From positions 1,136,001-1,200,000 of the forward strand of contig JADJIQ010000005.1 in assembly GCA_016707005.1 (NCBI GenBank): a DNA stretch of 64,000 bases, given 5' to 3'. Below the pieces are notes generated by a model. It had not been told where the DNA came from and ran no database searches. It worked only from the letters and a program-made list of their open reading frames with translations. Below are positions 31,756 to 40,105 of the stretch, piece after piece. A program made the position numbers and the translations under genes. Every line of letters starts with the position of its first letter. Position 1 is the first letter of the stretch. This stretch comes from Ignavibacteria bacterium. GTDB taxonomy: Bacteria; Bacteroidota; Ignavibacteria; Kapaibacteriales; Kapaibacteriaceae.

Positions 31756-32954
31756 CACTGAAGTCCATACTCCTCGATCTTCCGATACAGCGTTCGTTCG
31801 CTGATGCCGAGAAGCTCTGCCGTTTCTCTTCTGTTGCCGTGAGTTCTGCGGAGTGCTGTTTCAATGGCTTTGCGTTCAAGCGAGGCAAGTTCAAGTTCCT
31901 CGGGCACGGGGTCGATCTTGATCGGTTGACCCTGTACACCTGCTGGGGAAGGGGTAACGACGCTGTTGGTGGGCTGTAGATCGACCGACATATTCAAGAG
32001 ATGCCTGAGCACGGTCTTCACTTCAGCAACGTCCGCGGAAAGCTGTAGCAACGTGCGATACATCATTTGAATATCCGCATCATGCGTTGGCTTGGGAACG
32101 TCTGCAACTCTGATCAGTGCTGTTGTTGGTGTGCCAAGAAGTTCATTCTGAGAGGGGGCAGGCAGGTACCGCAGCACTATGTCTTCGGTGATGCGTGACC
32201 CTTGTTCGAGTGTGACCATCGTTTCGACAAGGTTGCGGAGTTCACGCACGTTGCCGGGCCATGGCATCGATGCGAGGATCTCCATGGCTCTGTTGTCGAT
32301 GCCTTCGTATTCCAATTGTTGCTTCTCTGCAACTCGATGAGCGAAATGCTCAATGAGGAGAGGGAGATCTTCAGGATGCTGACGCAGCGGCGGCAGGTGG
32401 ATGTTCACGCTGTTGAGGCGGAAGAAGAGATCCTGACGGAAGTTGCCTTGACGCACTTCGTAGGCGAGATCGCGGTTGGTTGCGGCAACAAGCCGAATGT
32501 CAACCTTGAGTACGTCCGATGAACCAAGTCGTGAATATTCACCGCTCTCAAGAATGCGTAGCAGTTTCACCTGTGTGCCAATTGGCATCTCGCCGATCTC
32601 ATCCAAGAAGATGGTGCCGCGATGTGCCGTCTCAAAGAATCCTTTGCGCTGCTCAACGGAACCGGTAAAAGCGCCTTTCTCTGCACCGAACAACTCGCTC
32701 TCGAGTAGAGTCTCGGGGATTGCTCCGCAATTGACACTCACAAACGGGAACTTCTTGCGCATGCTTAGATCGTGCACAGCATGAGCGAACACTTCCTTGC
32801 CAGTGCCTGTCTCGCCCGTGATAAGCACGGAGAGATCTGTCGGTGCCACCTGGAGGAGTCGGGCCAAGGCCTGGACCATCGCCGGGGATTCGCCGATGAG
32901 GCCGAATCTCACTGCGAGCTGACGGAGAAGTTGTCGTGAAGGGGGTTGTATCAT
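31755..32954 (-). CDS. Sigma-54-dependent transcriptional activator without a receiver domain
   Basis: About 399 aa. An AAA+ domain begins almost at the N-terminus: Walker A GETGTGKE, the sigma-54 contact loop GAFTGS (the usual GAFTGA has Ala at the last position), Walker B GTIFLDEIGEMP, and the arginine finger region FFRLNSVNIHLPPLR. The C-terminal Fis-type HTH is GNRRETAELLGISERTLYRKI. No receiver, GAF or PAS domain precedes the ATPase, so it is probably controlled by a partner or by expression. ATG 32954 lies one base after the stop of the HIT-rhodanese gene with AGG just upstream; the open frame to 33143 is out of place. Confidence 0.85.
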   Translation of the reverse strand: MIQPPSRQLLRQLAVRFGLIGESPAMVQALARLLQVAPTDLSVLITGETGTGKEVFAHAVHDLSMRKKFPFVSVNCGAIPETLLESELFGAEKGAFTGSVEQRKGFFETAHRGTIFLDEIGEMPIGTQVKLLRILESGEYSRLGSSDVLKVDIRLVAATNRDLAYEVRQGNFRQDLFFRLNSVNIHLPPLRQHPEDLPLLIEHFAHRVAEKQQLEYEGIDNRAMEILASMPWPGNVRELRNLVETMVTLEQGSRITEDIVLRYLPAPSQNELLGTPTTALIRVADVPKPTHDADIQMMYRTLLQLSADVAEVKTVLRHLLNMSVDLQPTNSVVTPSPAGVQGQPIKIDPVPEELELASLERKAIETALRRTHGNRRETAELLGISERTLYRKIEEYGLQ

Positions 32955-32955
32955 C

Positions 32956-33960
32956 CTAGTGCTTTGTTTTCCATTCTGCCCAGCCCCCTGTGAAAATGAA
33001 GATGGGGCCGTACCCGAATTGCTTGAGGACATCGGCAACGTGGTGGGAGAGCTCGCACTCACCGCCATCGCAGTAGATGAGGATAACGCGGTCCCGTGGC
33101 ACATTCGATAACATGTCGGGAATGCGTGCTTGTGCCTCTGCACCGTAGAAATTCACTGCATTGCCGATATGACCTTCTGCGTATTTGTCTGAGCCGCGTG
33201 CGTCGATGAGATAGTAGGGGGCTGATGCCATCAAACGTGAGAACTGATCGTAGGTGATCTCCTTCACAACCCCAGGCTCTGCAACAAAGGTCGGTTTCTC
33301 GGACGCAGGAGTTGGCTTTGCTGCTGAAGTTGTTGTAGTGTCTGTCTTCGTTGTTTCGGCAACCTCGGACGATGGAGTAGTGTTCTGAGCTGCTTCTTGT
33401 GGTTGGGTTGCAGGAGCTGTAGGAGTTGTGAGGTATTTGTCGAGGTCGCTTGTTGATGCCGTTACCTTCTCATACTCCTTCTTGACCCAGCTTAGGCTCT
33501 TCGAGTTCATCATGTTGAACCCAATGGCAAGGCCGATAGCGCAGAGGATCAGAATGCCGGCCTCGCGCAGGATTCCACGGTATGGGGAGGCAGTTCCGTG
33601 ACCCGATGTTTGAGCGCTGTTCATGCGTCCGAGAGGCTGACCGCCAAGAAGATGAAAGTGCAGATGAGGAACCGTTTGTCCGCCATCAGAATTGATGTTG
33701 GTCGTTACTCGATAGCCACTCTCGTTGATGCCGAATTTCTTTGCGAGATCGCGGGCTACGAGGAAGACCCTGCCGATGATCTCAACATCCGCTTCGGCAG
33801 TAGCATTGATACTAGTGATGGCCCGTTTTGGAATGATGAGCACGTGCACAGGAGCACTTGGAGCAATGTCCCGGATCGCGATGATCTCATTGTCCTCGTA
33901 CTCAATGGTTGCAGGGATCTCACGATCGATGATGCGTTGAAAGATGTTCTTTTCCATCAT
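32956..33960 (-). CDS. HIT-domain protein fused to a membrane segment and rhodanese domain
   Basis: 334 aa in one frame. Residues 1-112 are a complete HIT nucleotide-binding domain (HVLIIPKRAI, then HLHFHLLGG). Residues about 128-148 form a hydrophobic helix (AGILILCAIGLAIGFNMM), followed by a Thr/Pro/Ala-rich linker to about 225 and a rhodanese domain with Cys in YCDGGECELSH. If the helix spans the membrane, the HIT part is cytoplasmic and the rhodanese periplasmic. HIT enzymes are normally about 110 aa alone, so this is an unusual fusion. The start is ATG 33960 or, more likely from the GAGG spacing, 33957. Confidence 0.8.
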   Translation of the reverse strand: MMEKNIFQRIIDREIPATIEYEDNEIIAIRDIAPSAPVHVLIIPKRAITSINATAEADVEIIGRVFLVARDLAKKFGINESGYRVTTNINSDGGQTVPHLHFHLLGGQPLGRMNSAQTSGHGTASPYRGILREAGILILCAIGLAIGFNMMNSKSLSWVKKEYEKVTASTSDLDKYLTTPTAPATQPQEAAQNTTPSSEVAETTKTDTTTTSAAKPTPASEKPTFVAEPGVVKEITYDQFSRLMASAPYYLIDARGSDKYAEGHIGNAVNFYGAEAQARIPDMLSNVPRDRVILIYCDGGECELSHHVADVLKQFGYGPIFIFTGGWAEWKTKH

Positions 33961-33964
33961 TACC

Positions 33965-34378
33965 TCATGAGAAGCGATAGTGATTCTTCAGCGTGATGAT
34001 GGCCGCGTTGATCTCGCGAGCCCGTTGCTGCGCCCGTGTATGTTCCTCCGGCGACACATTCACGAACTTGTCGGGATGCCACTGAGCGATGGCCGTACGA
34101 TAGGCCATCTTCATATCTGCAGGTGTAGCTCCGACCGGCACGTTCAGCGTGGTGTGCGCTCTCATTACATCATCCGGGATAGACGTAGGAGGTGGGGGAG
34201 GGGGCTGGTGGTTGGTGTGAGTTTGACGAGATGGCTCACCGGAACTCAGCTCCTCGATGATGCGACGCAATTCGTCGTCATCAGACGAGAGTATGCTCTC
34301 GGCCCACGTAGTTGAATGATCTGCATCGTTGCCGTAGCTCTTGGCGATGCGTTTGATGCGGTCGAAGATCTGACCCAT
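33965..34378 (-). CDS. J-domain (DnaJ-like) protein with a C-terminal J domain
   Basis: 137 aa. An N-terminal helical part (about 1-45) and a Pro-rich linker (QPPPPPPTS) lead to a J domain (about 70-137) with the HPD motif in AQWHPDKFVNV, which stimulates an Hsp70 ATPase. The domain sits at the C-terminus and there is no zinc finger, so this is a specialised co-chaperone. ATG 34378 is chosen because TAAATTTG lies 3 bases upstream and would give a leaderless message. Confidence 0.8.
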   Translation of the reverse strand: MGQIFDRIKRIAKSYGNDADHSTTWAESILSSDDDELRRIIEELSSGEPSRQTHTNHQPPPPPPTSIPDDVMRAHTTLNVPVGATPADMKMAYRTAIAQWHPDKFVNVSPEEHTRAQQRAREINAAIITLKNHYRFS

Positions 34379-34381
34379 AGA

Positions 34382-34389
34382 CAAATTTA
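34382..34389 (-). promoter_or_regulatory. TAnnTTTG box directly before the J-domain gene
   Basis: TAAATTTG on the minus strand. Its first three bases are the TAA stop of the patatin gene (34387-34389), and it ends 3 bases before ATG 34378. The predicted transcript begins at the start codon. Confidence 0.5.
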
Positions 34390-36798
34390 CAACCGAGCTC
34401 CGATGGCGAAGTAGAGGAGAACTGGCCCCCAACCGATAGCCGCCGGATCATCGAGGAAGAAGAAGGAACGGCCAACAGAGAAACGTGCCGGACCAACCGG
34501 CGTATCGATCCCTACTGTTAGTCCAAGCCCGTGATTCATGTCACCAATGCGAATGTTCTCGGGATTCTCCCAGATCGCACCGATGTCGTACCGAAGAGAG
34601 ACATAGGAGTCGAAAAAGATGCGAAGGGGGAGCTTTATCCGAGCGTCAACATTTCCTACGACGATTTGACGTCCGCGTTGTTGGTCTTCGCGCCATCCAA
34701 AGAACATATCCTGTCCGCCGAGACTGAACAATTCAGGCGAAGGAAGTGTCCGGTCCGCTGCTCCGATGGACGCACCGGGAGTAAGCACAACGGATCCTAG
34801 GTCTACTACGGCACTCGCAGCAGCGGTGAACTTGGTAAAGGAAAGACTGTTGGAGAGACTGAGGATGGACGACTCTGCGGTGAGGTCGATCGTTCTGCCT
34901 CTTGATGCAAAATCAGTTTGGTCGCGGTCATCCCATCTCGCTACTGCCCGAAGTGTGGCAAGGGGCTGAAAGGATGGATCGGCATCGGCTGTGAGGTCTC
35001 GATAGCGTTGCTGCTCATAGCGAAACTCGCCAAGGAGCACGCCGTTGCGTTCTAACTGACGTCCGGCGCTGAGCCTGAAGCCATATCGGTCCTCAGAGTA
35101 CTCATCGATGCGCTGGGGCATGGGTTCCGTTGCCGGACGCCCCGCCTCATCTTGGTAGATCCACACATCTCGGAAACTCGAATATCCGCGCAACGATGCT
35201 GTCCAAAGTGTTCCACCGATCCTCGGCAGTTCAAGAGAGGCTGATATCTGTCCGATACGCTGACTCAGAATACCTCGCACCGCCACTCGAATACCGGTTG
35301 AAAAAAGGTTCTCATGAATGATGTCCACGCTGCCCTGCGTATACCGCTCATTATCGATGCGAGCACCGATACGTATTGTCTGATTGCCCCTGTCCTCTGC
35401 ACGCATCGTGATACGTACGCCACTGTCAGCGTTTCTCGATACCATCACGTCGGCGTTCTGTAGCACATCGGAGGCGTGCATGTTCTGCCACGTTCGCTCG
35501 AGATCGGCCTGCTTGACCTCTTTGCCGTTCTTGAACGAAACTTCGCGCTCAATGTCGCTTCTGCGAAGCTCTTCGAGTCTGTCAAATGTGAGAAGTGTTG
35601 GTATGCCAAGATCGACATCTATCGTCAGCGTCTGCGAAGGCCCGTCGTAACCCATTGAACGAACAAATGCCAATGCGTGACCGGAACGATGTAGTGATTC
35701 ATTGAAGCGGGGCTGATGGTAGCGCTTGAACTGCGGTGACCAATCGCGACCGATCATATCTGTTATGCGCTCCTTCACGAGTGCCATTGTGTCTGCACCA
35801 AATGTTGAATGCACAACAACACTTTTGATAAAGTACTGAGCGGCGCCGGCCTCCATAGCACCGGACGTGGGTTTGAGGCGTGCCTTGATCTGGGCTGCCA
35901 TGCGAGCCCCTTCCATCTCACCTGCACGAATGAGGATGTCGATGTCGTTGAAATCAAATGTGCCGGTAGACCCCAGATCCGGTTCCAGAACAAAGTCTGC
36001 AAGTTTGACGTGTTCGCTGTCTCGCTGTTTCATTGCCGCCGTAAGCGCTTGATCGGCCACTGCCCACGGCGTTGTGAGCGACGAGATGGTTGCATAATCA
36101 CTAGTTGTATTCACAAGGATGATGATGTCGGGCTTGAGTGCGATCGCAGCATCGATAGGGATGTTCGCAACAAGACCGCCATCCACAAGTACAGTGTCCG
36201 TGTTCCACCGAACCGGTGCATATCGCAAGGGGAAGGTGGCGCTAGCACGCATGGCTGTGGCGAGGTTACCGCTCTTCAATGAAACGGGCTGGCCAGTTCC
36301 GAGATCGGTTGCTACAGCTCTGAACGTACATACAAGACTGTCAAAGTTCGTGACGCTGTTGTATGGACTTTGCCAGAGGACCTCTTGAAGCAATTCACTG
36401 AAGCGGGCACTGCCACCGATGGCCGTTGGCGGAACGAAGTCGAGATTCCGAAAACGGAAGGTCACCAAGCTTCTGTCGTTCTCTTGCTTCTGCGAATAGA
36501 ACAATGATTCGCGTTGGGTGTCGGACGAGAACGAGGTAACGTCATCCCAATCGATCGTATGAAAGATGGAATCGATCTGAGTAGGCGTATAGCCTGCAGC
36601 ATAGAGTCCGCCAACGATCGCGCCAAAGGACGATCCAACAATGATGTCGGGCACGATGCCGGCCTTCTCCAACTCCTTGAGGACGCCGATCTGCGAGATC
36701 CCTCGCGCGCCACCACCGGTAAGCACAAGGGCAACCGTTGGCTGAGCATGTGCAACACATGCCAGAAGGAAACCAACGATGGTAAGCAGCGCACGCAT
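34387..36798 (-). CDS. Patatin-like phospholipase with an outer-membrane barrel (type Vd-like)
   Basis: About 803 aa. Signal peptide MRALLTIVGFLLACVAHAQ. The patatin domain (about 22-215) has the oxyanion loop GGGARG, the nucleophile in GSSFG and the catalytic Asp in VDGGLVANIP. A POTRA-like segment (about 330-420) follows, then a C-terminal barrel of the BamA/surface-antigen family ending FAIGARL. This is the PlpD-type architecture in which the lipase is carried to the surface by its own barrel. ATG 36798 is preferred over the open frame to 36876 because it starts the signal peptide. It follows the SDR gene by one base. Confidence 0.9.
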   Translation of the reverse strand: MRALLTIVGFLLACVAHAQPTVALVLTGGGARGISQIGVLKELEKAGIVPDIIVGSSFGAIVGGLYAAGYTPTQIDSIFHTIDWDDVTSFSSDTQRESLFYSQKQENDRSLVTFRFRNLDFVPPTAIGGSARFSELLQEVLWQSPYNSVTNFDSLVCTFRAVATDLGTGQPVSLKSGNLATAMRASATFPLRYAPVRWNTDTVLVDGGLVANIPIDAAIALKPDIIILVNTTSDYATISSLTTPWAVADQALTAAMKQRDSEHVKLADFVLEPDLGSTGTFDFNDIDILIRAGEMEGARMAAQIKARLKPTSGAMEAGAAQYFIKSVVVHSTFGADTMALVKERITDMIGRDWSPQFKRYHQPRFNESLHRSGHALAFVRSMGYDGPSQTLTIDVDLGIPTLLTFDRLEELRRSDIEREVSFKNGKEVKQADLERTWQNMHASDVLQNADVMVSRNADSGVRITMRAEDRGNQTIRIGARIDNERYTQGSVDIIHENLFSTGIRVAVRGILSQRIGQISASLELPRIGGTLWTASLRGYSSFRDVWIYQDEAGRPATEPMPQRIDEYSEDRYGFRLSAGRQLERNGVLLGEFRYEQQRYRDLTADADPSFQPLATLRAVARWDDRDQTDFASRGRTIDLTAESSILSLSNSLSFTKFTAAASAVVDLGSVVLTPGASIGAADRTLPSPELFSLGGQDMFFGWREDQQRGRQIVVGNVDARIKLPLRIFFDSYVSLRYDIGAIWENPENIRIGDMNHGLGLTVGIDTPVGPARFSVGRSFFFLDDPAAIGWGPVLLYFAIGARL

Positions 36799-36799
36799 T

Positions 36800-37681
36800 T
36801 CAGTCGGACGATCCTTGCGCATCATATGCCTCGCGCATCGCGAGCCACAACGTTTCAAAGCGATCTTCTTGTGCACAGCGATCTTCTACGGCTTGGACAG
36901 CGATCTCCTTTGTACCGAGATGCGTGAACACATCATCTGTTCTGCCGCGTTCAACAGCGTCGAGAATGATGGATGCGCAGTCATCGGCCGACATCATCTT
37001 TGAAAGGGGCGCTGTGCCAAGCCCCCTATCACGAGCTATTGTTCGTGAGCGAGGAATGGCCTTAGCATAGAGTGCACCGATGGAGCCGCCTTCGGTGGCA
37101 TCGGCCCATTCGGTGATAACGCCTGCCGGACAGACCGTGGTTGCATGGACGTTGGTGCCAACGAGTTCTGTGCGCAATGCAGCGATGAAGCCAACAACGG
37201 CGTGTTTCGCGGCAACGTAGGCGGCGTTGAAGGGGTGACCGTACCGTCCGGCCACGCTGGAGATAGCCACGATATGACCCTTGTCCGCTCGTTTCATTAT
37301 CGGCAGTGCGCGTGACGTGAGCCAGAAGACGGAGTCAACATTCAGGGTGAACATCGACCGCCATTGTTCTGTTGGAGTGTCCTCCACACTTGCATGGTTG
37401 CCACGTCCGGCATTGTTGATGAGTACGTCGATATGACCGAATGCCGTTGCAACGGAATCGACCACGCGATAACAGTCGTCCTCGCGCGAAACATCGGCCA
37501 CGATCACCATCGGTGAGCCGCCCGCGGTGCGCACCTGTTCCGCCACGTCGCGCAGCCGGTCTTCACGGCGCGCTACGAGGACAACAGAAGCCCCTTTACG
37601 AGCACATTGAACGGCACATGCGGCGCCGATGCCGGACGATGCGCCGGTGATGACCACAACGGTGGACTGGTCGATCTTCAT
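36800..37681 (-). CDS. Short-chain dehydrogenase/reductase
   Basis: About 293 aa. Cofactor motif VVITGASSGIG, INNAG in DVLINNAGRGN, catalytic Ser in AISSVAGRYG and YVAAKHA for the YxxxK motif. It has an NAD(P)H-dependent oxidoreductase fold, substrate unknown. ATG 37681 places the Rossmann strand at the N-terminus as usual; the frame is open to 37813 without support. The stop is next to the patatin gene, so the two may be co-transcribed. A second SDR lies two genes upstream. Confidence 0.88.
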   Translation of the reverse strand: MKIDQSTVVVITGASSGIGAACAVQCARKGASVVLVARREDRLRDVAEQVRTAGGSPMVIVADVSREDDCYRVVDSVATAFGHIDVLINNAGRGNHASVEDTPTEQWRSMFTLNVDSVFWLTSRALPIMKRADKGHIVAISSVAGRYGHPFNAAYVAAKHAVVGFIAALRTELVGTNVHATTVCPAGVITEWADATEGGSIGALYAKAIPRSRTIARDRGLGTAPLSKMMSADDCASIILDAVERGRTDDVFTHLGTKEIAVQAVEDRCAQEDRFETLWLAMREAYDAQGSSD

Positions 37682-37709
37682 TTCTACGCCTTGGTGAAAG
37701 ATCCGATGA

Positions 37710-37979
37710 TCAAAGGATGCGGAACGTTCCGTATTTGCGGGATTCGCTGAGGTCGGTGCATACCACGGACGTGACCTCAGCATGTTGTGGGCCCTGACGT
37801 AGGAGAGTCTCAAACTCGGTCAAGGCAGTCACATCGCCCTGCGCCAAACACTCCACTGTGCCGTCTTCGAGATTGGTGGTAAAGCCATGCAGATCGAGTC
37901 TGTGAGCATGGTGCAGAGCAAAGCGACGAAAGCCTACTCTCTGCACATGACCTCCGATGATGTAGTGAACGGTGGCCAT
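37710..37979 (-). CDS. Acylphosphatase
   Basis: 89 aa, the normal length. The phosphate-binding loop reads GHVQRVGFRRF (the family usually has VQGVGFR; the second Gly is Arg here), and the catalytic Asn lies in GFTTNLEDGTVEC. It hydrolyses carboxyl-phosphate bonds in small acyl phosphates. It lies between two SDR genes, 6 bases after the stop of the upstream one, so probably one transcript. Confidence 0.87.
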   Translation of the reverse strand: MATVHYIIGGHVQRVGFRRFALHHAHRLDLHGFTTNLEDGTVECLAQGDVTALTEFETLLRQGPQHAEVTSVVCTDLSESRKYGTFRIL

Positions 37980-37985
37980 TGTTGC

Positions 37986-38750
37986 TTAAAGGTCCTTCTG
38001 CACAAGGCTAACGGTGGCCTGTGCTGTTGGGGTGATGAGAATGTCTTGAATGGATACGTGGGGTGGACGTGTAGCAGCGAACAATGCGCATTCAGCGATA
38101 TCTCGTCCGGTAAGGGGCTGATATCCTTTGTACACGGTAGACGCACGATCTGTATCACCACGGAAACGCACTTCGGAGAACTCTGTCTCCACGAGTCCCG
38201 GATCGATGTTGCAGACGCGTACTCCGGTACCATTGAGATCGATCTGGAGAGAATCGGAAAGCATCTTCACGGCGGACTTCGTGGCGCTGTAGACGTTGCC
38301 GCCGCGGTAGGCCTGACGTCCGGCAATAGATGCAATGTTGACCACAAGCCCCTTACCACTTCGCACCATTTCCGGCAGGAAGGACCTGGTAACGTAGAGC
38401 AGACCCTTCACATTGGTATCGATCATTTCTTCCCAGTCTTGGAGGACGCCCTCGTGCAGAGGAGTAAGACCGCGTGAAAGGCCGGCGTTGTTGATCAGGA
38501 CGTGTGGTGCGCGATGGGTTGCGGGCAATTCGGCAACGGCTTGCTCAACGGCTCGCACATCTTGGACATCCACTGTTTGGCAGATCACAGACACGTGATA
38601 GGTCTTTTCCAGTTCTGCGGCCAGTTCAAGAAGCTTCTCTGAGCGTCGTGCCCAGAGGACAAGATCGGCTCCGGCCTCGGCAAAGACCTCGGCGCATGCA
38701 CGTCCAATGCCGGACGATGCACCAGTAATAACAACGATGGATTGCTTCAT
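37986..38750 (-). CDS. Short-chain dehydrogenase/reductase
   Basis: About 254 aa. VVITGASSGIGRACAEVF, INNAGLSRG, IASIAGRQAYRGGNVYSATKSAVKM (split here across the catalytic Ser and YxxxK) and a C-terminal substrate loop (DPGLVETEFSEVRF). It resembles the YdfG-like group that acts on hydroxy acids or serine-type substrates; this is tentative. ATG 38750 begins MKQSIVV. The start is divergent from the M16 gene with 17 bases between the start codons, which share the palindromic box at 38756-38763. Confidence 0.88.
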   Translation of the reverse strand: MKQSIVVITGASSGIGRACAEVFAEAGADLVLWARRSEKLLELAAELEKTYHVSVICQTVDVQDVRAVEQAVAELPATHRAPHVLINNAGLSRGLTPLHEGVLQDWEEMIDTNVKGLLYVTRSFLPEMVRSGKGLVVNIASIAGRQAYRGGNVYSATKSAVKMLSDSLQIDLNGTGVRVCNIDPGLVETEFSEVRFRGDTDRASTVYKGYQPLTGRDIAECALFAATRPPHVSIQDILITPTAQATVSLVQKDL

Positions 38751-38755
38751 TGCCC

Positions 38756-38763
38756 TAAATTTA
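38756..38763. promoter_or_regulatory. Palindromic -7 box shared by divergent genes
   Basis: TAAATTTA reads the same on both strands and matches TAnnTTTG with one mismatch in each direction. It ends 5 bases before ATG 38750 (minus) and 4 bases before ATG 38768 (plus). Both transcripts would start one or two bases before their start codons. Confidence 0.5.
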
Positions 38764-38767
38764 CCAA

Positions 38768-40105
38768 ATGCACACCACGCCCCCACTGTCAACCGAGCCT
38801 TTGCGCTTCGTTGTACCCCCCATCCATCACAGAACACTTCGCAACGGAACGCCGGTCCATGTGATCACGTCGCCGAACGAGGATCTTGTCACGATCACCT
38901 TCGCAATGCGAACAGGATCCCGTCACGACGGAGTTCCCGGCGAGACATCGGTTGCAGCGCAGATGCTCAATCGTGGCACGGAACGTCTCGATGCCTTGGC
39001 TTTTGCCGAGGAAGTGGAACGTCGGGGATGCAACCTGCGGACCATTGCCGACAGCGATGCGTGCAGTGTTCAAGGGTCGGGCCTGGCAGAGTGGTTCGAC
39101 GATCTTGTTGCACTCTCTGCAGAATGTCTGCTCACGCCACGGTTCGACAACACGGAATTGGACAAGCTCCGTCAGCGACTCATTGCCGATATGATGGTTG
39201 ACCTTGTGGATGTGGAGTGGCTCGCCGCACGCGCCTGTGCTTCTCGTGCCTATGACGGACATCCATATGCACGTCCGCGCAATGGTAACCCATCCACCCT
39301 TCGCACCCTCACCACGGACATCTTGCGTGCTGCTCACCAGCGTATGCTTGCCGCACCACGTCACATCATCGTGGCAGGTCCGATCGATGCCGATGTAGCC
39401 GTTGCAAAACTCGATGCAGCATTCGGCGGACTCCCCACACCGGGTCAACTCATTGACACACCCCGAGCCACGATGCGTGCCCGCGCAGGTGTGATGGCCA
39501 TCAAGGACGATGCCGTGCAATCGGCCTTCCGCATTGCACTCCCCTGCGTCTCCTTCGATCATCCGGACTATGCATCGCTACAATTGATCACATCGGTGTT
39601 AGGGGGCTATACATTGGCCCGACTCTTCATGAAACTCCGAGAGGAGAAGGGATACACCTATGGTGCCTATGCCTTCAGTGATGTCCGTCCGCGCGGAGCC
39701 ATCACCGGTATTGTAACGAGTGTTGGTAATGACTTCACTGCTGATACGATGTCGGTTATCACAGATGAGGTGCGCCGGATCGGTACGGAGCTCATAAGTG
39801 CCGACGAACTCGAAAATTCTCGTCAGCAGATCCTTGGCACGTTCGCTCGAAGCAACGAAACGCCACAGCAGACCGCATCACTTGTGTGGACCATGGTTCA
39901 GCATGATCTTCCGATGGACTTCTTTGAGCAGCACATCGCGCGATTGCAGAAGCTCACATCAGAAGAGATGCTCCAGGTGCAGGGCCGATATTTCTCTACG
40001 GATGAATGGGTTGTAGGATTGAGTGGCAGGGAAGACGTTATCCGTCCGGTCTTTGATGGACTCGTTGATTCCGTTGAAGAGTGGTCAGCCGAAGGCTATC
40101 AATGA
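38768..40105 (+). CDS. M16-family peptidase homologue lacking the zinc-binding motif
   Basis: 445 aa, two M16 lobes. At the position of the inverse zinc motif HxxEH the sequence is SVAAQ (in GETSVAAQMLNRGTE), so all three catalytic residues are replaced and no zinc site is expected. The Arg/Tyr pair of the C-terminal lobe is kept (LREEKGYTYGAYAF). That combination is typical of the non-catalytic subunit of heterodimeric M16 peptidases, whose partner supplies the zinc site; no partner is in this window. The stop overlaps the next gene by 4 bases. Confidence 0.85.
   Translation: MHTTPPLSTEPLRFVVPPIHHRTLRNGTPVHVITSPNEDLVTITFAMRTGSRHDGVPGETSVAAQMLNRGTERLDALAFAEEVERRGCNLRTIADSDACSVQGSGLAEWFDDLVALSAECLLTPRFDNTELDKLRQRLIADMMVDLVDVEWLAARACASRAYDGHPYARPRNGNPSTLRTLTTDILRAAHQRMLAAPRHIIVAGPIDADVAVAKLDAAFGGLPTPGQLIDTPRATMRARAGVMAIKDDAVQSAFRIALPCVSFDHPDYASLQLITSVLGGYTLARLFMKLREEKGYTYGAYAFSDVRPRGAITGIVTSVGNDFTADTMSVITDEVRRIGTELISADELENSRQQILGTFARSNETPQQTASLVWTMVQHDLPMDFFEQHIARLQKLTSEEMLQVQGRYFSTDEWVVGLSGREDVIRPVFDGLVDSVEEWSAEGYQ

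Noticed and set aside
38789..39562. 257-codon minus-strand frame opposite the M16 gene
   Set aside because: The plus-strand protein aligns with the M16 family over this stretch; the antisense frame is Cys/His-rich noise.
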